From Metabacillus malikii (lineage in GTDB: Bacteria > Bacillota > Bacilli > Bacillales > Bacillaceae): a stretch of DNA of 64,000 nt. The translations under genes were made by a program, and so were the position numbers. The stretch spans positions 294,609 to 358,608 of the forward strand of contig NZ_JAUSUD010000002.1 in NCBI RefSeq assembly GCF_030813355.1, read 5' to 3'. Below are positions 17,934 through 26,240 of this stretch, in pieces. Numbering within the stretch: the first letter of the stretch is position 1; each line of letters starts with the position of its first letter. The notes below the pieces were generated by a model. It saw nothing but the letters and a program-made list of their open reading frames with translations, did no database searches and was not told where the DNA came from.

Positions 17934-19154
17934 ATGGATCCATTAGATATAATGTCAAATATGGAAAAAATCATTCCACATTATCAAGCAATATTTAGCG
18001 CTGACGAACAAAGGGTTATCGGTTATGAAATCCTAGGTAGAATTTTGCTTGATAATGATGAGTTCCATAGTTTAGGTTCTTTTTTTCAAGATGATAATAT
18101 ACCCGACGAATTCCGAATTGAAGTCGATGATTGGCTGGTCAAACGCGCGATAGATGAATTTATAGAACTAAATGATTTGGAATTGCTTCTTTTTATCAAT
18201 CGTGATGCGAATCTCCTCATGCTTGATCATGGAGAAAGTTTTTTGCAAATTTTACTTAAAGGTCAAGAAAAAGGTTTGCAGTTAACTCAAATTGTTATTG
18301 AGATAACAGAATACAACTTCAAAGGTGATATTAGTCAACTTTATCACCTTCTTCAATATTACAAAACCTACGGGATTAAAATAGCAATTGATAATATTGG
18401 GAAAGCAAGCAGCAATCTGGATCGAATTGGCCATTTGTCTCCAGATATATTAAAAATTGACCTTCAGCCGCTGCGCTTAACTTCTCCATTTCAATCGTAT
18501 TATGATGTGCTATTTTCAATTTCGCTACTAGCGCGAAAAATTGGTGCAACATTATTATACGAAGACATAGAGGTAAACTTTCAGCTTCAATATGCTTGGA
18601 AAAATGGTGGGAGATATTATCAAGGTTATTTCCTCGATAAGCCTAAGCGACACTTTATTCATCGGGATGAACGTAAAGAGTTACTTATTAATGAGTTTCA
18701 ACACTATATATCTTCAGAGAAGAAAAAATTGCAAACAGTATATTCCTTTACGGAGAGTTTCCATAATCGGATACACCAGCTAATATTAAAATATGGTAAA
18801 CATTATGAAGATTATAATGACCTGTTAAAAGAGTTAGCGATAGAGTTGGATGATTGCTGTTTTCGTATATACATATGTGATGAAGATGGATTTCAACAAT
18901 CGGTAAATGTTTATAAAAATATTGAATGGGAAGTACAACCAGAGTATTACATGAAAAATTGGAGTTGGCGTCCTTATTTCTTAGCGAATATTGTAAAAAT
19001 GAGGTTTGATAAGAAAGGTTTTCTGAGTGATGTATATAGTGATATTGAAAAGGGAGTATTAATTCGTACTTTCTCATATCCACTTAATAAGAGCCATTAT
19101 CTATTCCTTGATTTATCATATGATTTTTTATATGAACAAGAAAGTTTATTATAA
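17934..19154 (+). CDS. ykuI: EAL-domain c-di-GMP-binding protein YkuI
   Basis: 406 residues: an EAL domain (about 15-255) and a C-terminal PAS-like YkuI_C domain (about 260-400). EAL marks are YEILGR (E-I-L in place of E-A-L), EITEY, IAIDNIGKASSN (in place of the usual DDFGTG loop), LKID, YEDIE and QGYFLDKP. Bacillus subtilis YkuI binds c-di-GMP but has shown little or no phosphodiesterase activity, and the same loop change is seen here, so it is likely a receptor. ATG 17934 follows GTGGGGGG. A TATAAT lies about 40 bases upstream. Confidence 0.92.
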   Translation: MDPLDIMSNMEKIIPHYQAIFSADEQRVIGYEILGRILLDNDEFHSLGSFFQDDNIPDEFRIEVDDWLVKRAIDEFIELNDLELLLFINRDANLLMLDHGESFLQILLKGQEKGLQLTQIVIEITEYNFKGDISQLYHLLQYYKTYGIKIAIDNIGKASSNLDRIGHLSPDILKIDLQPLRLTSPFQSYYDVLFSISLLARKIGATLLYEDIEVNFQLQYAWKNGGRYYQGYFLDKPKRHFIHRDERKELLINEFQHYISSEKKKLQTVYSFTESFHNRIHQLILKYGKHYEDYNDLLKELAIELDDCCFRIYICDEDGFQQSVNVYKNIEWEVQPEYYMKNWSWRPYFLANIVKMRFDKKGFLSDVYSDIEKGVLIRTFSYPLNKSHYLFLDLSYDFLYEQESLL

Positions 19155-19222
19155 GAATGTTTTGGAATGTTATTTTCGGAAATTTTATTGTTTTACCAAT
19201 AAATCGTATATGCTGATACAGT

Positions 19223-19647
19223 GAGGCTGAGACAAAAGGTTTTAAAGATAGGCTGTTTTCGCAAACATTGTTGCTTTATACTTAGTTGTCGAATTGGTTG
19301 GTTCCTCTTGCAGTACTCAGCAATAGTGGGGTGGGTGGTGAGCCTCATAGCTCCTTGTGGCTACGTGCTACCAAACTTCAGGTCACCCTCTCCCTACGAT
19401 AAGTTATCATCGATTCAACCAAGGACTCTTCGTGATTGCCTTTGGTCTTAGTCGATGCTCGTCTGAGTTTGTACGTCGATGGGTAAGCCGCCTACGCTTT
19501 TTGAACTCCTCGGCGTAAACGCATGCATGAGTCTCAGCTCCCACACATCTCGCATGAGTCTCGCAATCAGATTCAACCGACCTTGGCAGAATTTTTAACA
19601 AATGTTCGTATATTTAACTAGGTTGTTTTTTGTTATGTCCGAGTCTC
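19223..19647 (-). repeat. Dispersed IR element, copy 3 (long form, with outer terminal repeats)
   Basis: This is framed by GAGGCTGAGACAAAA (19223) and the inverse of GAGACTCGGACATAAC (ending 19647). Inside, in reverse orientation, lies the core: AGGCTGTTTTCGCAAACATT at 19250, a diverged central fold (GTGGGGTGGGTGGTGAGCCTC), the long-form segment CGATGGGTAAGCCGCCTACG, and CTCGCAATCAG near the far end. The same outer repeats frame copy 8 in the opposite orientation. Confidence 0.85.
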
Positions 19648-19758
19648 TTCATTGAAAAAAGCATTAAAATGAAAATTTGTAACCATCTGAAATCAGACTT
19701 TAAATAAGAGTATATTCCTAGTCATATGTGGAATCTTAACATTAGAGGTGACAGGAAT

Positions 19759-19998
19759 ATGAGCCATTTTTCAACTATATTATTAGGCCTAGCAGTTGTT
19801 ATCGCTGTAATAAGTTTAATTTATACGTTTAGAGTAGGCAGAGATATTAGTGCAAGAAGAGCCAAATATGATGGACCAATCGATGAGAAAGTCCAAGAAC
19901 ATCCATATATTAGAAACCCGATATTTTTAGCATGTCTCATTGCTGGGATTTTTTCTCTGGCATACATTTTCTATTTAGCTTATACAATCTCTTGGTAA
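19759..19998 (+). CDS. Small two-helix membrane protein
   Basis: 79 residues from ATG 19759 (GAGGTGACAGG upstream). An N-terminal helix (about 5-25, TILLGLAVVIAVISLIYTF), a charged loop (RVGRDISARRAKYDGPIDEK) and a second helix (about 54-76) give a two-pass membrane protein, probably with the loop in the cytoplasm. I do not recognise the family. It has its own terminator and is not in an operon with ykuI, from which copy 3 of the repeat separates it. The Fur box downstream belongs to the next transcript, not to this one. Confidence 0.7.
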   Translation: MSHFSTILLGLAVVIAVISLIYTFRVGRDISARRAKYDGPIDEKVQEHPYIRNPIFLACLIAGIFSLAYIFYLAYTISW

Positions 19999-20000
19999 AG

Positions 20001-20021
20001 CAGCGTTAGCGCTGTTTTTTT
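20001..20021 (+). terminator. Terminator of the small membrane gene
   Basis: CAGCGTTAGCGCTG hairpin followed by seven T, three bases after the stop codon. Confidence 0.85.
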
Positions 20022-20078
20022 ATTAGCAATAAATTCTTTAACATTACCAAATGCTTCTACATTAATTTGAAAAAAAAG

Positions 20079-20107
20079 TTGACAATGATACTGATAATCA
20101 TTATCAT
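20079..20107 (+). promoter_or_regulatory. Fur-box promoter
   Basis: TTGACA at 20079-20084, 17-base spacer, TATCAT at 20102-20107. A perfect 7-1-7 Fur box, TGATAATCATTATCA, covers 20092-20106, so bound Fur would block polymerase directly. Transcription should start near 20114. Confidence 0.9.
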
Positions 20108-20113
20108 TATAAA

Positions 20114-20231
20114 TGAGAACGGAATTCAATTTCTATTTATAGATATTGATTAGTCAGTAAGCTCTCGATTTTCCCCAAACCCCTTTTAATAATATGGAAA
20201 AAGCTTGGCTGGTCACCAAGCTTTTTCTCGT
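20114..20231 (+). ncRNA. fsrA: Iron-sparing small RNA FsrA
   Basis: A non-coding transcript of about 115 bases is predicted between the Fur-box promoter and a strong terminator (AAAAAGCTTGG with CCAAGCTTTTT, 20198-20226). A C-rich tract TTTTCCCCAAACCCCTTTT at 20169-20187 is left unpaired before the terminator; such a tract can pair with GGGG/GGAGG ribosome sites. Bacillus subtilis FsrA is a Fur-controlled RNA encoded beside ykuI-ykuJ that represses translation of iron-using proteins, so position, control and C-rich patch all agree. Primary sequence identity could not be tested. The terminator also serves the opposite-strand redoxin gene. Confidence 0.82.
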
Positions 20232-20239
20232 TTAACATA

Positions 20240-20476
20240 TTAAATACCTAACAAATTCTCTAACCTCTGTAGATCAAATCCTGTAATGACATGTTCATCA
20301 ACTGTAATTGTAGGTGTCGAAGTAGACGATAGTTCATTTATTAGTGTATTCCTCGCGTTATTATCAACACTTATATCCTTTTCGATATATTCAACATTGT
20401 GGTGGTCTAAGAACTGTTTGACAATTTTACAAGGTGGACAGCTTGGTTGTGTATAAACGATGACTTTTTTAGACAT
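20240..20476 (-). CDS. Glutaredoxin-like small thiol protein
   Basis: 78 residues with a thioredoxin fold: KVIVYTQPSCPPCKIVK (CPPC active site near residue 13), EKDISVD, the cis-proline segment TSTPTITVD and GFDLQRLENLL at the end. This resembles NrdH/YruB-type glutaredoxins. It probably reduces disulfides or mixed thiols in the cytoplasm. ATG follows AGAGGAG. It is convergent with the fsrA RNA and shares its terminator. Confidence 0.85.
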   Translation of the reverse strand: MSKKVIVYTQPSCPPCKIVKQFLDHHNVEYIEKDISVDNNARNTLINELSSTSTPTITVDEHVITGFDLQRLENLLGI

Positions 20477-20820
20477 ATTTCTCTCCTCTTACTTCTTATT
20501 TTTCCGATACAAAAAAAGATACTTTGAATAACATGTATGAAAGCAATGTATGTTACAATATAAAGGCTAAATGTTTCGATTGCATTTAAAAGTAACGTAT
20601 GTCGCTTTTTGATCCTTTACATAATGGCTTATCTTTTAAAACTACGGTATATTTTCAATTTTATTTGGTAATCCCTACATACATAGTGTAAAATTGAAAA
20701 GGCACAAAGTAAAGATACTTATTTTTGAATGTTGTTTAGTGGATAGAATCGAAGGTAGAGTCAAACAATATAAGTACAGGAAACAGTTATACGTTAACTC
20801 TTCCGGAAGGGGGATATGAA

Positions 20821-21057
20821 GTGTCACAGTTATTAGGTATTATTACAAGACTACAAAGTTTACAGGAAAACTCAGGTTCAGGCGAGCCTTTACAACGCTT
20901 TTTCGAGGTTGAAGGAGAAAAACGTTGCAGTGTTAAATATTTTGACAAGAGTAATACGTTTGAACTAGAGGTTTACCAAAAAGGGGAAAAACCCCAATCA
21001 TATCAATTTGACAATATTGATATGATCGCAATGGAAATTTTCGACTTACTCCAATAA
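20821..21057 (+). CDS. ykuJ: YkuJ conserved protein
   Basis: 78 residues, GTG start at 20821 behind GGAAGGGGG. The sequence follows Bacillus subtilis YkuJ nearly throughout (SQLLGIITRLQSLQE, FFEVEGEKRCSVKYF, FDNIDMIAMEIFDLLQ). It is a small alpha/beta protein of unknown function. It forms a probable pair with the zinc-ribbon ORF 24 bases downstream. Confidence 0.92.
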   Translation: MSQLLGIITRLQSLQENSGSGEPLQRFFEVEGEKRCSVKYFDKSNTFELEVYQKGEKPQSYQFDNIDMIAMEIFDLLQ

Positions 21058-21081
21058 CCAAGAAAATTTGGAGGTGGCATA

Positions 21082-21231
21082 ATGAGAAAAGAACCAACAG
21101 TTATATGTCCATTTTGCATGGAACATCAGCCACTCACAAAAACGTTAACAGCACAATCTAATCAAAACGTCATCTTTACGTGTTCTCGTTGTGAAACATC
21201 AATCCGAAATATTGAGACAAGTAAAGGCTGA
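21082..21231 (+). CDS. Small zinc-ribbon protein
   Basis: 49 residues from ATG 21082 behind GGAGGTGG. Two CxxC knuckles, ICPFCM near residue 9 and FTCSRC near residue 35, form a likely zinc ribbon; the rest is polar. It lies directly behind ykuJ, before a terminator, so the two are co-transcribed. Short uncharacterised ORFs occur at this place in Bacillus genomes; I do not assign a name. Zinc binding is inferred from the cysteines. Confidence 0.75.
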   Translation: MRKEPTVICPFCMEHQPLTKTLTAQSNQNVIFTCSRCETSIRNIETSKG

Positions 21232-21240
21232 AGTTACTTG

Positions 21241-21329
21241 AAGGTCAGACTTTTTCGTACACAATCGATAGACGAGCTCGATATTCATCTATTGATTGTG
21301 TTTGCAGAGTCTGACCTTTTCGTTTTTTT
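21241..21329 (+). terminator. Long-stem terminator with GGTCAGAC/GTCTGACC base
   Basis: AAGGTCAGAC (21241) pairs with GTCTGACCTT (21309-21318); an inner imperfect stem pairs CACAATCGATAGA with TCTATTGATTGTG. The T-rich tail runs to 21329. The base of the stem is shared with the terminator at 25044. Confidence 0.85.
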
Positions 21330-21342
21330 GAATATTTATGTT

Positions 21343-21464
21343 AAGTCTCTCCGTAAACGCATGAGGATCCTTACCTCTCCCACACCCTGCAATCGTGTCG
21401 TAATTCAGCTACAACTAATTACAGTTATTATAGTGCAAAGACAACAATCTTTTAGAAAGTAGTC
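21343..21464 (-). repeat. Dispersed IR element, copy 4 (truncated)
   Basis: Read on the minus strand it starts with ACTACTTTCTAAAAGATTG (compare the left end of copy 5) and reaches a diverged CATGCGTTTACGGAGAG, like the arms of copies 3 and 7. The other half is missing, cut near the preceding terminator. Confidence 0.55.
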
Positions 21465-21668
21465 ATATTTAAAGACATAAATCCTATCGTTTCCTACATA
21501 TAATGGATTGTAATATAGATAATTCGTTTACTACGTTAGAAGAGAACACTTCAAAATCCATTTAAACATGTAACAATAAATAGAATCAATGATTTATTTT
21601 AATAACTGATTAAGAAATATGTATGTGAAAAAAACTCCAAAAACATGTTTATAGTGAGGAGTAATACT

Positions 21669-22187
21669 ATGAACGAGACCTTCACCTTTTATAATGTTTC
21701 CGAGAAACAGATGTCATTTCAAACAGTAATTGAGCGTATGAAAGATTTTTTGTTGAAAGACCCACGTTCTGAGTACGTATTATCGATTGGGACAGATTCG
21801 CATGTTCATCAGCTGCAAACGAAGTTTATTACAGCGATTCATTTACATCGGAAAGGAAAAGGTGCATGGGGTTGTTTAAAATTATATGAAATAAAAAGAC
21901 CTGTATTAAGTTTGCGTGAGAAGATCACGATGGAAACAACACTCAGTCAAGAAATTGCGACATATTTTACCACTATCTATTTAGAGGACTTAACAAATGT
22001 GTTGATTCCTTTTGCTTATGAAGGTGCAGATTTGTTATTTGAAATTCATCTCGACATTGGCAAAAAAGGGATGACGAAGGAGTTAATACAAGAGATGACG
22101 GGGCGGATAGAAGCAATGGGAATTGAGGCTAGAATTAAACCTGAAGCCTATACCGCTTATAGCTATGCAAATAGGTATACAAAATAA
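21669..22187 (+). CDS. ykuK: YkuK, DUF458 RNase H-like protein
   Basis: 172 residues, the length of Bacillus subtilis YkuK. ATG 21669 follows GAGGAG. DUF458 domain with RNase H-like topology: YVLSIGTDSHVH carries the first Asp, and later VLIPFAYEGADLLFEIHLDIG and the end IKPEAYTAYSYANRYTK are family-typical. Catalytic activity is unproven. It is followed 32 bases later by abbA and may be co-transcribed. Confidence 0.92.
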   Translation: MNETFTFYNVSEKQMSFQTVIERMKDFLLKDPRSEYVLSIGTDSHVHQLQTKFITAIHLHRKGKGAWGCLKLYEIKRPVLSLREKITMETTLSQEIATYFTTIYLEDLTNVLIPFAYEGADLLFEIHLDIGKKGMTKELIQEMTGRIEAMGIEARIKPEAYTAYSYANRYTK

Positions 22188-22219
22188 TGCGATATTAAAG
22201 GGCATTTGGAGGAAATAAC

Positions 22220-22408
22220 ATGGAAGCGACTTTGAATAAGATAACATTAGATGAGTATCGGTTATTAGTGGAATTACTTATTAGTCAACAGTATGCAATT
22301 GAAATTATATGCAGTGAGTTAAACGATTATGAAATTGGGGCAAAGACGATGGAGTGGGACCGGTATAAAAGACTTATTGCCCTGTATGAAAAGTTACGTA
22401 TTACGTAA
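22220..22408 (+). CDS. abbA: AbrB antirepressor AbbA
   Basis: 62 residues, helical and acidic. It matches AbbA by EYRLLVELLISQQYAIE, SELNDYEIGAKT and the YKRLIALYEKLR end. AbbA mimics DNA, binds the N-domain of the transition-state regulator AbrB and frees its targets at the onset of stationary phase; in Bacillus subtilis it is under Spo0A control. ATG follows TTGGAGG with eight-base spacing. Gene order ykuK-abbA-ykuL is conserved. Confidence 0.88.
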   Translation: MEATLNKITLDEYRLLVELLISQQYAIEIICSELNDYEIGAKTMEWDRYKRLIALYEKLRIT

Positions 22409-22445
22409 GAAATTCATGCGACAAAACCTTAAAACTTATGTTTAT

Positions 22446-22473
22446 AAAAGTGATCGTAAAATCACTTTTTTTT
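22446..22473 (+). terminator. Terminator of ykuK-abbA
   Basis: AAAAGTGAT/ATCACTTTT hairpin with a six-base loop and eight consecutive T. Confidence 0.9.
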
Positions 22474-22558
22474 ATAAATTTTTCACTTGTATTTTAGAAT
22501 GTCATTACATATGAAAAACTATTAAATCACTTAAACCTTGATTTTAATATTTAAGTTT

Positions 22559-22838
22559 AAGGCTCTTATCTAAAAGATTGTTGCTATTAGGACAAACTTT
22601 ACGAAGGGTTGGTTGGAGCATAAGTGCGAGACTCCTGTGGGACGTGGGAAAGGTGAGACGAGAGCAGGCGTTTTACGCTGAGGGGTAAGAAAAGCGTAGG
22701 TGACATGCCCATCGAGACGTACAAACTCAGAGGGGCAACGACTAAGACCAAAGGAATCAAAATGAGCCGTATGGCGATTCGATGATGACGGAAATGACCT
22801 GAAATGTATAAAGCAACGACGTCTACGAAAACAGCCTA
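22559..22838 (+). repeat. Dispersed IR element, copy 5 (long form)
   Basis: The left end AAGGCTCTTATCTAAAAGATTG (22559) is answered by CAACGACGTCTACGAAAACA plus GCCT at the right. The interior has GGTTGGTTGGAGCATAAGTG, GAGACTCCTGTGGGACGTGG, GGTGAGAC, the long-form segment AAAAGCGTAGGTGACATGCCCATCG, and a further tract with GCAACGACTAAGACCAAAGG. No ORF. Confidence 0.85.
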
Positions 22839-23051
22839 GTTAAATCAGAAAATAATCGAATTGTGCTACATAAACAAAAACGACAATATGTTATCATAGA
22901 AATGGGGAACTCTATTCTTATTTCAGTATAAAATAGTGTTGTTTCATTACTTGATTTAATATCAAAATGCTAAGCTGAAGATATATATTTTCATTCAAGA
23001 TATCCATTCGTTTAATTATGGGAAATAATGTGTAGAGAGGAAGAAACAGAC

Positions 23052-23480
23052 ATGATTAAATTCGAAAATGAAGAGTTAATGAATATTTCGATTCAACAAT
23101 TAATGATACCAGGTGATAAAGTTGCACATGTTCAAATTGGGAATAATCTTGAACATGCACTTCTTGTCTTAACGAAAACAGGGTATACAGCAATTCCTGT
23201 ATTAGACCCTTCATTTGCACTCCATGGTTTAATCGGCATGAATTTAATTATGGATAATATATTCGGATTAGAGCGTATTGAATTTGAAAAGTTAGAGGCA
23301 ATGAAAGTAGAAGATGTAATGGATACAAACATACCAAGACTATTTTTAGATGATACATTAGAAGTAGGGTTGGATTTATTAGTCAATCACCCGTTTGTCT
23401 GTGTACAAAATAGTGAAAAGATTTTTGAAGGTATTTTTACAAGAAGAGCGATTTTAAAGCGCTTACAAAAAGGTACATGA
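23052..23480 (+). CDS. ykuL: CBS-domain protein YkuL
   Basis: 142 residues, a tandem CBS (Bateman) module with no other domain. CBS1 has AHVQIGNNLEHALLVLTKTG and AIPVLDPS; CBS2 has VEDVMDTNIPRL. Such modules bind adenine nucleotides, and close relatives are c-di-AMP binders (DarB in Bacillus subtilis is YkuL), which would link this gene to stringent response and pyruvate metabolism. ATG 23052 has GGAAG eight bases upstream; an ATG eight codons earlier is possible. Confidence 0.9.
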   Translation: MIKFENEELMNISIQQLMIPGDKVAHVQIGNNLEHALLVLTKTGYTAIPVLDPSFALHGLIGMNLIMDNIFGLERIEFEKLEAMKVEDVMDTNIPRLFLDDTLEVGLDLLVNHPFVCVQNSEKIFEGIFTRRAILKRLQKGT

Positions 23481-23539
23481 GAATAAGTAGGTCTTAGTAG
23501 ATTAATACAACAATGTATTTGAAAAGGAAGTGAAGAGCT

Positions 23540-25039
23540 TTGGGACAAGCTCTGCAAAAACAAGCTGCTACAAAAAGAACAAATAGGCCACTAGTTCTAG
23601 CAACTGTGATGCTTGCAATGTTTATGGCTGCAATAGAAGCTACAATTGTAGCTACGGCAATGCCGGCAATTGTAGGCGAATTAGGTGGTTTCTCACTATA
23701 TAGCTGGGTGTTTTCTGCCTATTTATTAATGAATGCTGTGACAGTATTAATATATGGTAAATTATCTGATTTATTTGGTAGAAAGCCAATCTTATCAATT
23801 GGGATTGTCATTTTTCTAATTGGTTCGTTATTATGTGGTATTGCGACATCAATTGAATGGCTTATTTTGGCAAGATTTGTGCAAGGATTTGGTGCTGGTG
23901 CGGTTACTCCTATTGCAACAACAATTGTTGGTGATATCTACACAAAGGAAGAACGGGCAAAAATACAAGGGTACTTATCAAGTGTCTGGGGAATTTCCGC
24001 GATAATGGGACCTGCTCTAGGTGGGATACTCGTTGAATTTGTCAGCTGGAGGTTTGTTTTTTGGTTAAATCTCCCACTAGGAATTCTTGCACTAATCGGT
24101 TTGCATTTGTTTTTACAAGAAGAAATCGAGAAAAGAAAACCAAAAATTGATTATGTAGGAGCAATTCTCCTTACCCTTGCGATATCATCATTCATGTACA
24201 TACTTGTTGAGGGAGGAGTTCGCTTTGAATGGAACTCATTACCTGTTTATATATTGATTGGAATAGCAGTTTTATCAATGTGTTTATTTGTTATATTAGA
24301 ACGTAAAGTTGAAGAGCCGATGATGCCATTTGAACTATGGAACGAACGGTCCATTTTAGTAGCTAATCTTACTTCACTTACAACAGGAATCATACTTATC
24401 GGCCTGTCAACTTTCCTACCTACATATGTGCAAGGTGTCATGGAGGAAAAAGCAATCGTTGCTGGGTTAACATTAACAACGATGTCTATCGGGTGGCCAA
24501 TTGCATCAATGATTGCAGGAAAAGCTATATTAACGATAGGATTTCGGACAACCTCAATAATCGGTGGTGTCTCATTAATACTCGGAGGCATAATATTTGT
24601 ATTACTGAGTGAAATTAACAATCCATTATTTGCTGCTAGTGGCTCTTTTTTAGTTGGGGTAGGAATGGGCTTAACTTCAACCGCCTTCATCGTTTCTATA
24701 CAGAGTAATGTGCCTTGGCATAAACGTGGGGTTGCTACCGCAACGAATATGTTTATGAGAAATGTAGGAAGTACGATTGGTGCAGCATTACTAGGGGGCA
24801 TACTTAACAGCAAATTGGCTCAATTTTATCAAACTCACGATCCGTCAAATGAGATGACAATTGATTCAACGACAACTTTATTAGATTCGGAAAAACGAAG
24901 TCAGTTAACGGAAGATACCATTCTCTTGATACAAAACGGACTTGAGTTTTCCTTACATCATGTCTTTTGGTATATACTTTGTTTTGCAGTATTAAGTTTC
25001 ATACTAATTGTGTTTTTACCAAAAACAAAAAAAGTGTGA
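23540..25039 (+). CDS. DHA2-family 14-helix MFS drug exporter
   Basis: 499 residues with 14 predicted helices, the EmrB/QacA type. Motif A is GKLSDLFGRKP after helix 2, helix 1 carries the acidic AIEATIVATAMPAIVGEL (motif D1), and helix 5 has GPALGGILVE (motif C of antiporters). Expected role: proton-driven efflux of lipophilic compounds. TTG start at 23540, nine bases after AAGGAAG. It separates ykuL and ccpC, which are adjacent in Bacillus subtilis, so it is an insertion relative to that order. A GGTCTGACC-type terminator follows. Confidence 0.88.
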   Translation: MGQALQKQAATKRTNRPLVLATVMLAMFMAAIEATIVATAMPAIVGELGGFSLYSWVFSAYLLMNAVTVLIYGKLSDLFGRKPILSIGIVIFLIGSLLCGIATSIEWLILARFVQGFGAGAVTPIATTIVGDIYTKEERAKIQGYLSSVWGISAIMGPALGGILVEFVSWRFVFWLNLPLGILALIGLHLFLQEEIEKRKPKIDYVGAILLTLAISSFMYILVEGGVRFEWNSLPVYILIGIAVLSMCLFVILERKVEEPMMPFELWNERSILVANLTSLTTGIILIGLSTFLPTYVQGVMEEKAIVAGLTLTTMSIGWPIASMIAGKAILTIGFRTTSIIGGVSLILGGIIFVLLSEINNPLFAASGSFLVGVGMGLTSTAFIVSIQSNVPWHKRGVATATNMFMRNVGSTIGAALLGGILNSKLAQFYQTHDPSNEMTIDSTTTLLDSEKRSQLTEDTILLIQNGLEFSLHHVFWYILCFAVLSFILIVFLPKTKKV

Positions 25040-25043
25040 TATA

Positions 25044-25126
25044 GGTCTGACCCTACAGTGATATATAGGATGCAAGCTGTAATTTTATTCTATATATTTT
25101 TTATGGGGGTCAGACCCTTTGTTTTT
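25044..25126 (+). terminator. Terminator-like stem with GGTCTGACCC ends
   Basis: GGTCTGACCC (25044-25053) is the exact inverse of GGGTCAGACC (25107-25116), with ATATATAGGA/TCTATATATT inside, then TTTGTTTTT. The stem base matches that at 21241. Confidence 0.7.
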
Positions 25127-25127
25127 G

Positions 25128-25223
25128 AAAGGCCCTTTTCTAAATGATTGTTGTTTTCTGCAGCGGAAACCAACCCAAAACGACAACTAAGTAAAGCAAC
25201 AATGTTTGCAAAAACAGCCTTTT
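25128..25223 (+). repeat. Dispersed IR element, copy 6 (solo, internally deleted)
   Basis: Only 96 bases: AAAGGCCCTTTTCTAAATGA then TTGTTG at the left, GCGGAAACCAACC, then CAACAATGTTTGCAAAAACA and GCCTTT at the right. The whole central fold is gone, but both ends remain, which defines the element's borders. It stops about 30 bases before the ccpC start. Confidence 0.85.
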
Positions 25224-25255
25224 GAAATGATATATTATAGATGGAGGGGATAAAA

Positions 25256-26125
25256 GTGCAGCTCTCAGAACTTAGAATTTTAGTTGTTTTATCAGAAGAA
25301 ATGAATATGAGAAAGGCATCAGAACGATTATTTGTCACGCAACCAGCTTTATCACAACGTCTACAATCGATAGAAAAATCTTGGGGCTTCCAAATATTTA
25401 TTCGCTCTCCAAAAGGGTTGCTACTAACCCCTGCAGGTGAAAAGGTGATTACTTTCGCAAAAGAAGTTGTTGATAAGGAGGAGAAGGTTCGCGAGCAAAT
25501 CACTGATCTTGAAAATGAAGTACATGGTACATTAAAGTTGGCAGTAGCCTCGATTATTGGCCAACATTGGTTGCCGGAAGTATTAAAAACATATGTAAAT
25601 ACATACCCACATGCTAAAATCTCACTTATTACCGGATGGAGCAGTGAAATATTAAAAAATATGTACGATGATCATGTACATCTTGGGATAATAAGAGGAA
25701 ACACTGACTGGAAAGGAATAAAAGAGCACCTCTTAACAGATACTTTATATTTGGTTGATACTGAAATTGAGAAAATAGAAGATGTATTACAAACAGAAAG
25801 ACCGTTCATACAATTTAAAAGCGATTCGAGTTATTATCAAGAAATACAAGACTGGTGGCATAGACAATTTAAAACAACTCCAAAACGAACAATTGTTGTT
25901 GATCAAATTGAAACGTGTAAACAAATGGCTTTTAATGGTATCGGCTATGCCATTTTACCTTCAGTAACATTAAAAGAAGAAGAAACAGGAGTATTTAAAA
26001 TACCTCTGCTTGGTGATGATGGTAAGCCAATTGAACGTGATACATGGTTATTGGGCTTTGAATCGTCAATTGAGTTAAAGCAAGTAAGAGCATTTATTGA
26101 TGTTGTAAAATGTTACAAAAAGTAG
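25256..26125 (+). CDS. ccpC: LysR-type catabolite control regulator CcpC
   Basis: 289 residues: N-terminal winged helix-turn-helix (NMRKASERLFVTQPALSQRL) and a periplasmic-binding-like effector domain with VASIIGQHWLPEVL and VDQIETCKQMAFNGIGYAIL. Both stretches are close to Bacillus subtilis CcpC (YkuM), which senses citrate and represses citB and citZ. GTG 25256 follows GGAGGGG. In Bacillus subtilis ccpC is followed by ykuN-ykuO-ykuP; here dapH follows instead. Repeat copy 6 lies at its promoter edge. Confidence 0.94.
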   Translation: MQLSELRILVVLSEEMNMRKASERLFVTQPALSQRLQSIEKSWGFQIFIRSPKGLLLTPAGEKVITFAKEVVDKEEKVREQITDLENEVHGTLKLAVASIIGQHWLPEVLKTYVNTYPHAKISLITGWSSEILKNMYDDHVHLGIIRGNTDWKGIKEHLLTDTLYLVDTEIEKIEDVLQTERPFIQFKSDSSYYQEIQDWWHRQFKTTPKRTIVVDQIETCKQMAFNGIGYAILPSVTLKEEETGVFKIPLLGDDGKPIERDTWLLGFESSIELKQVRAFIDVVKCYKK

Positions 26126-26240
26126 TGGCGGTTTTCCCGACGCAAAAAGTAAAAAAATCTAACATGATTCTTGTCAAGTGAATCGACCTTTGGTACAGTA
26201 AAGTATGGAAAAAATGATAGCACATGGAGGAGTAATACAT

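Noticed and set aside
19221..19601. Plus- and minus-strand frames of 64-76 codons
   Set aside because: Both are inside repeat copy 3, and homologous stretches in other copies are interrupted.
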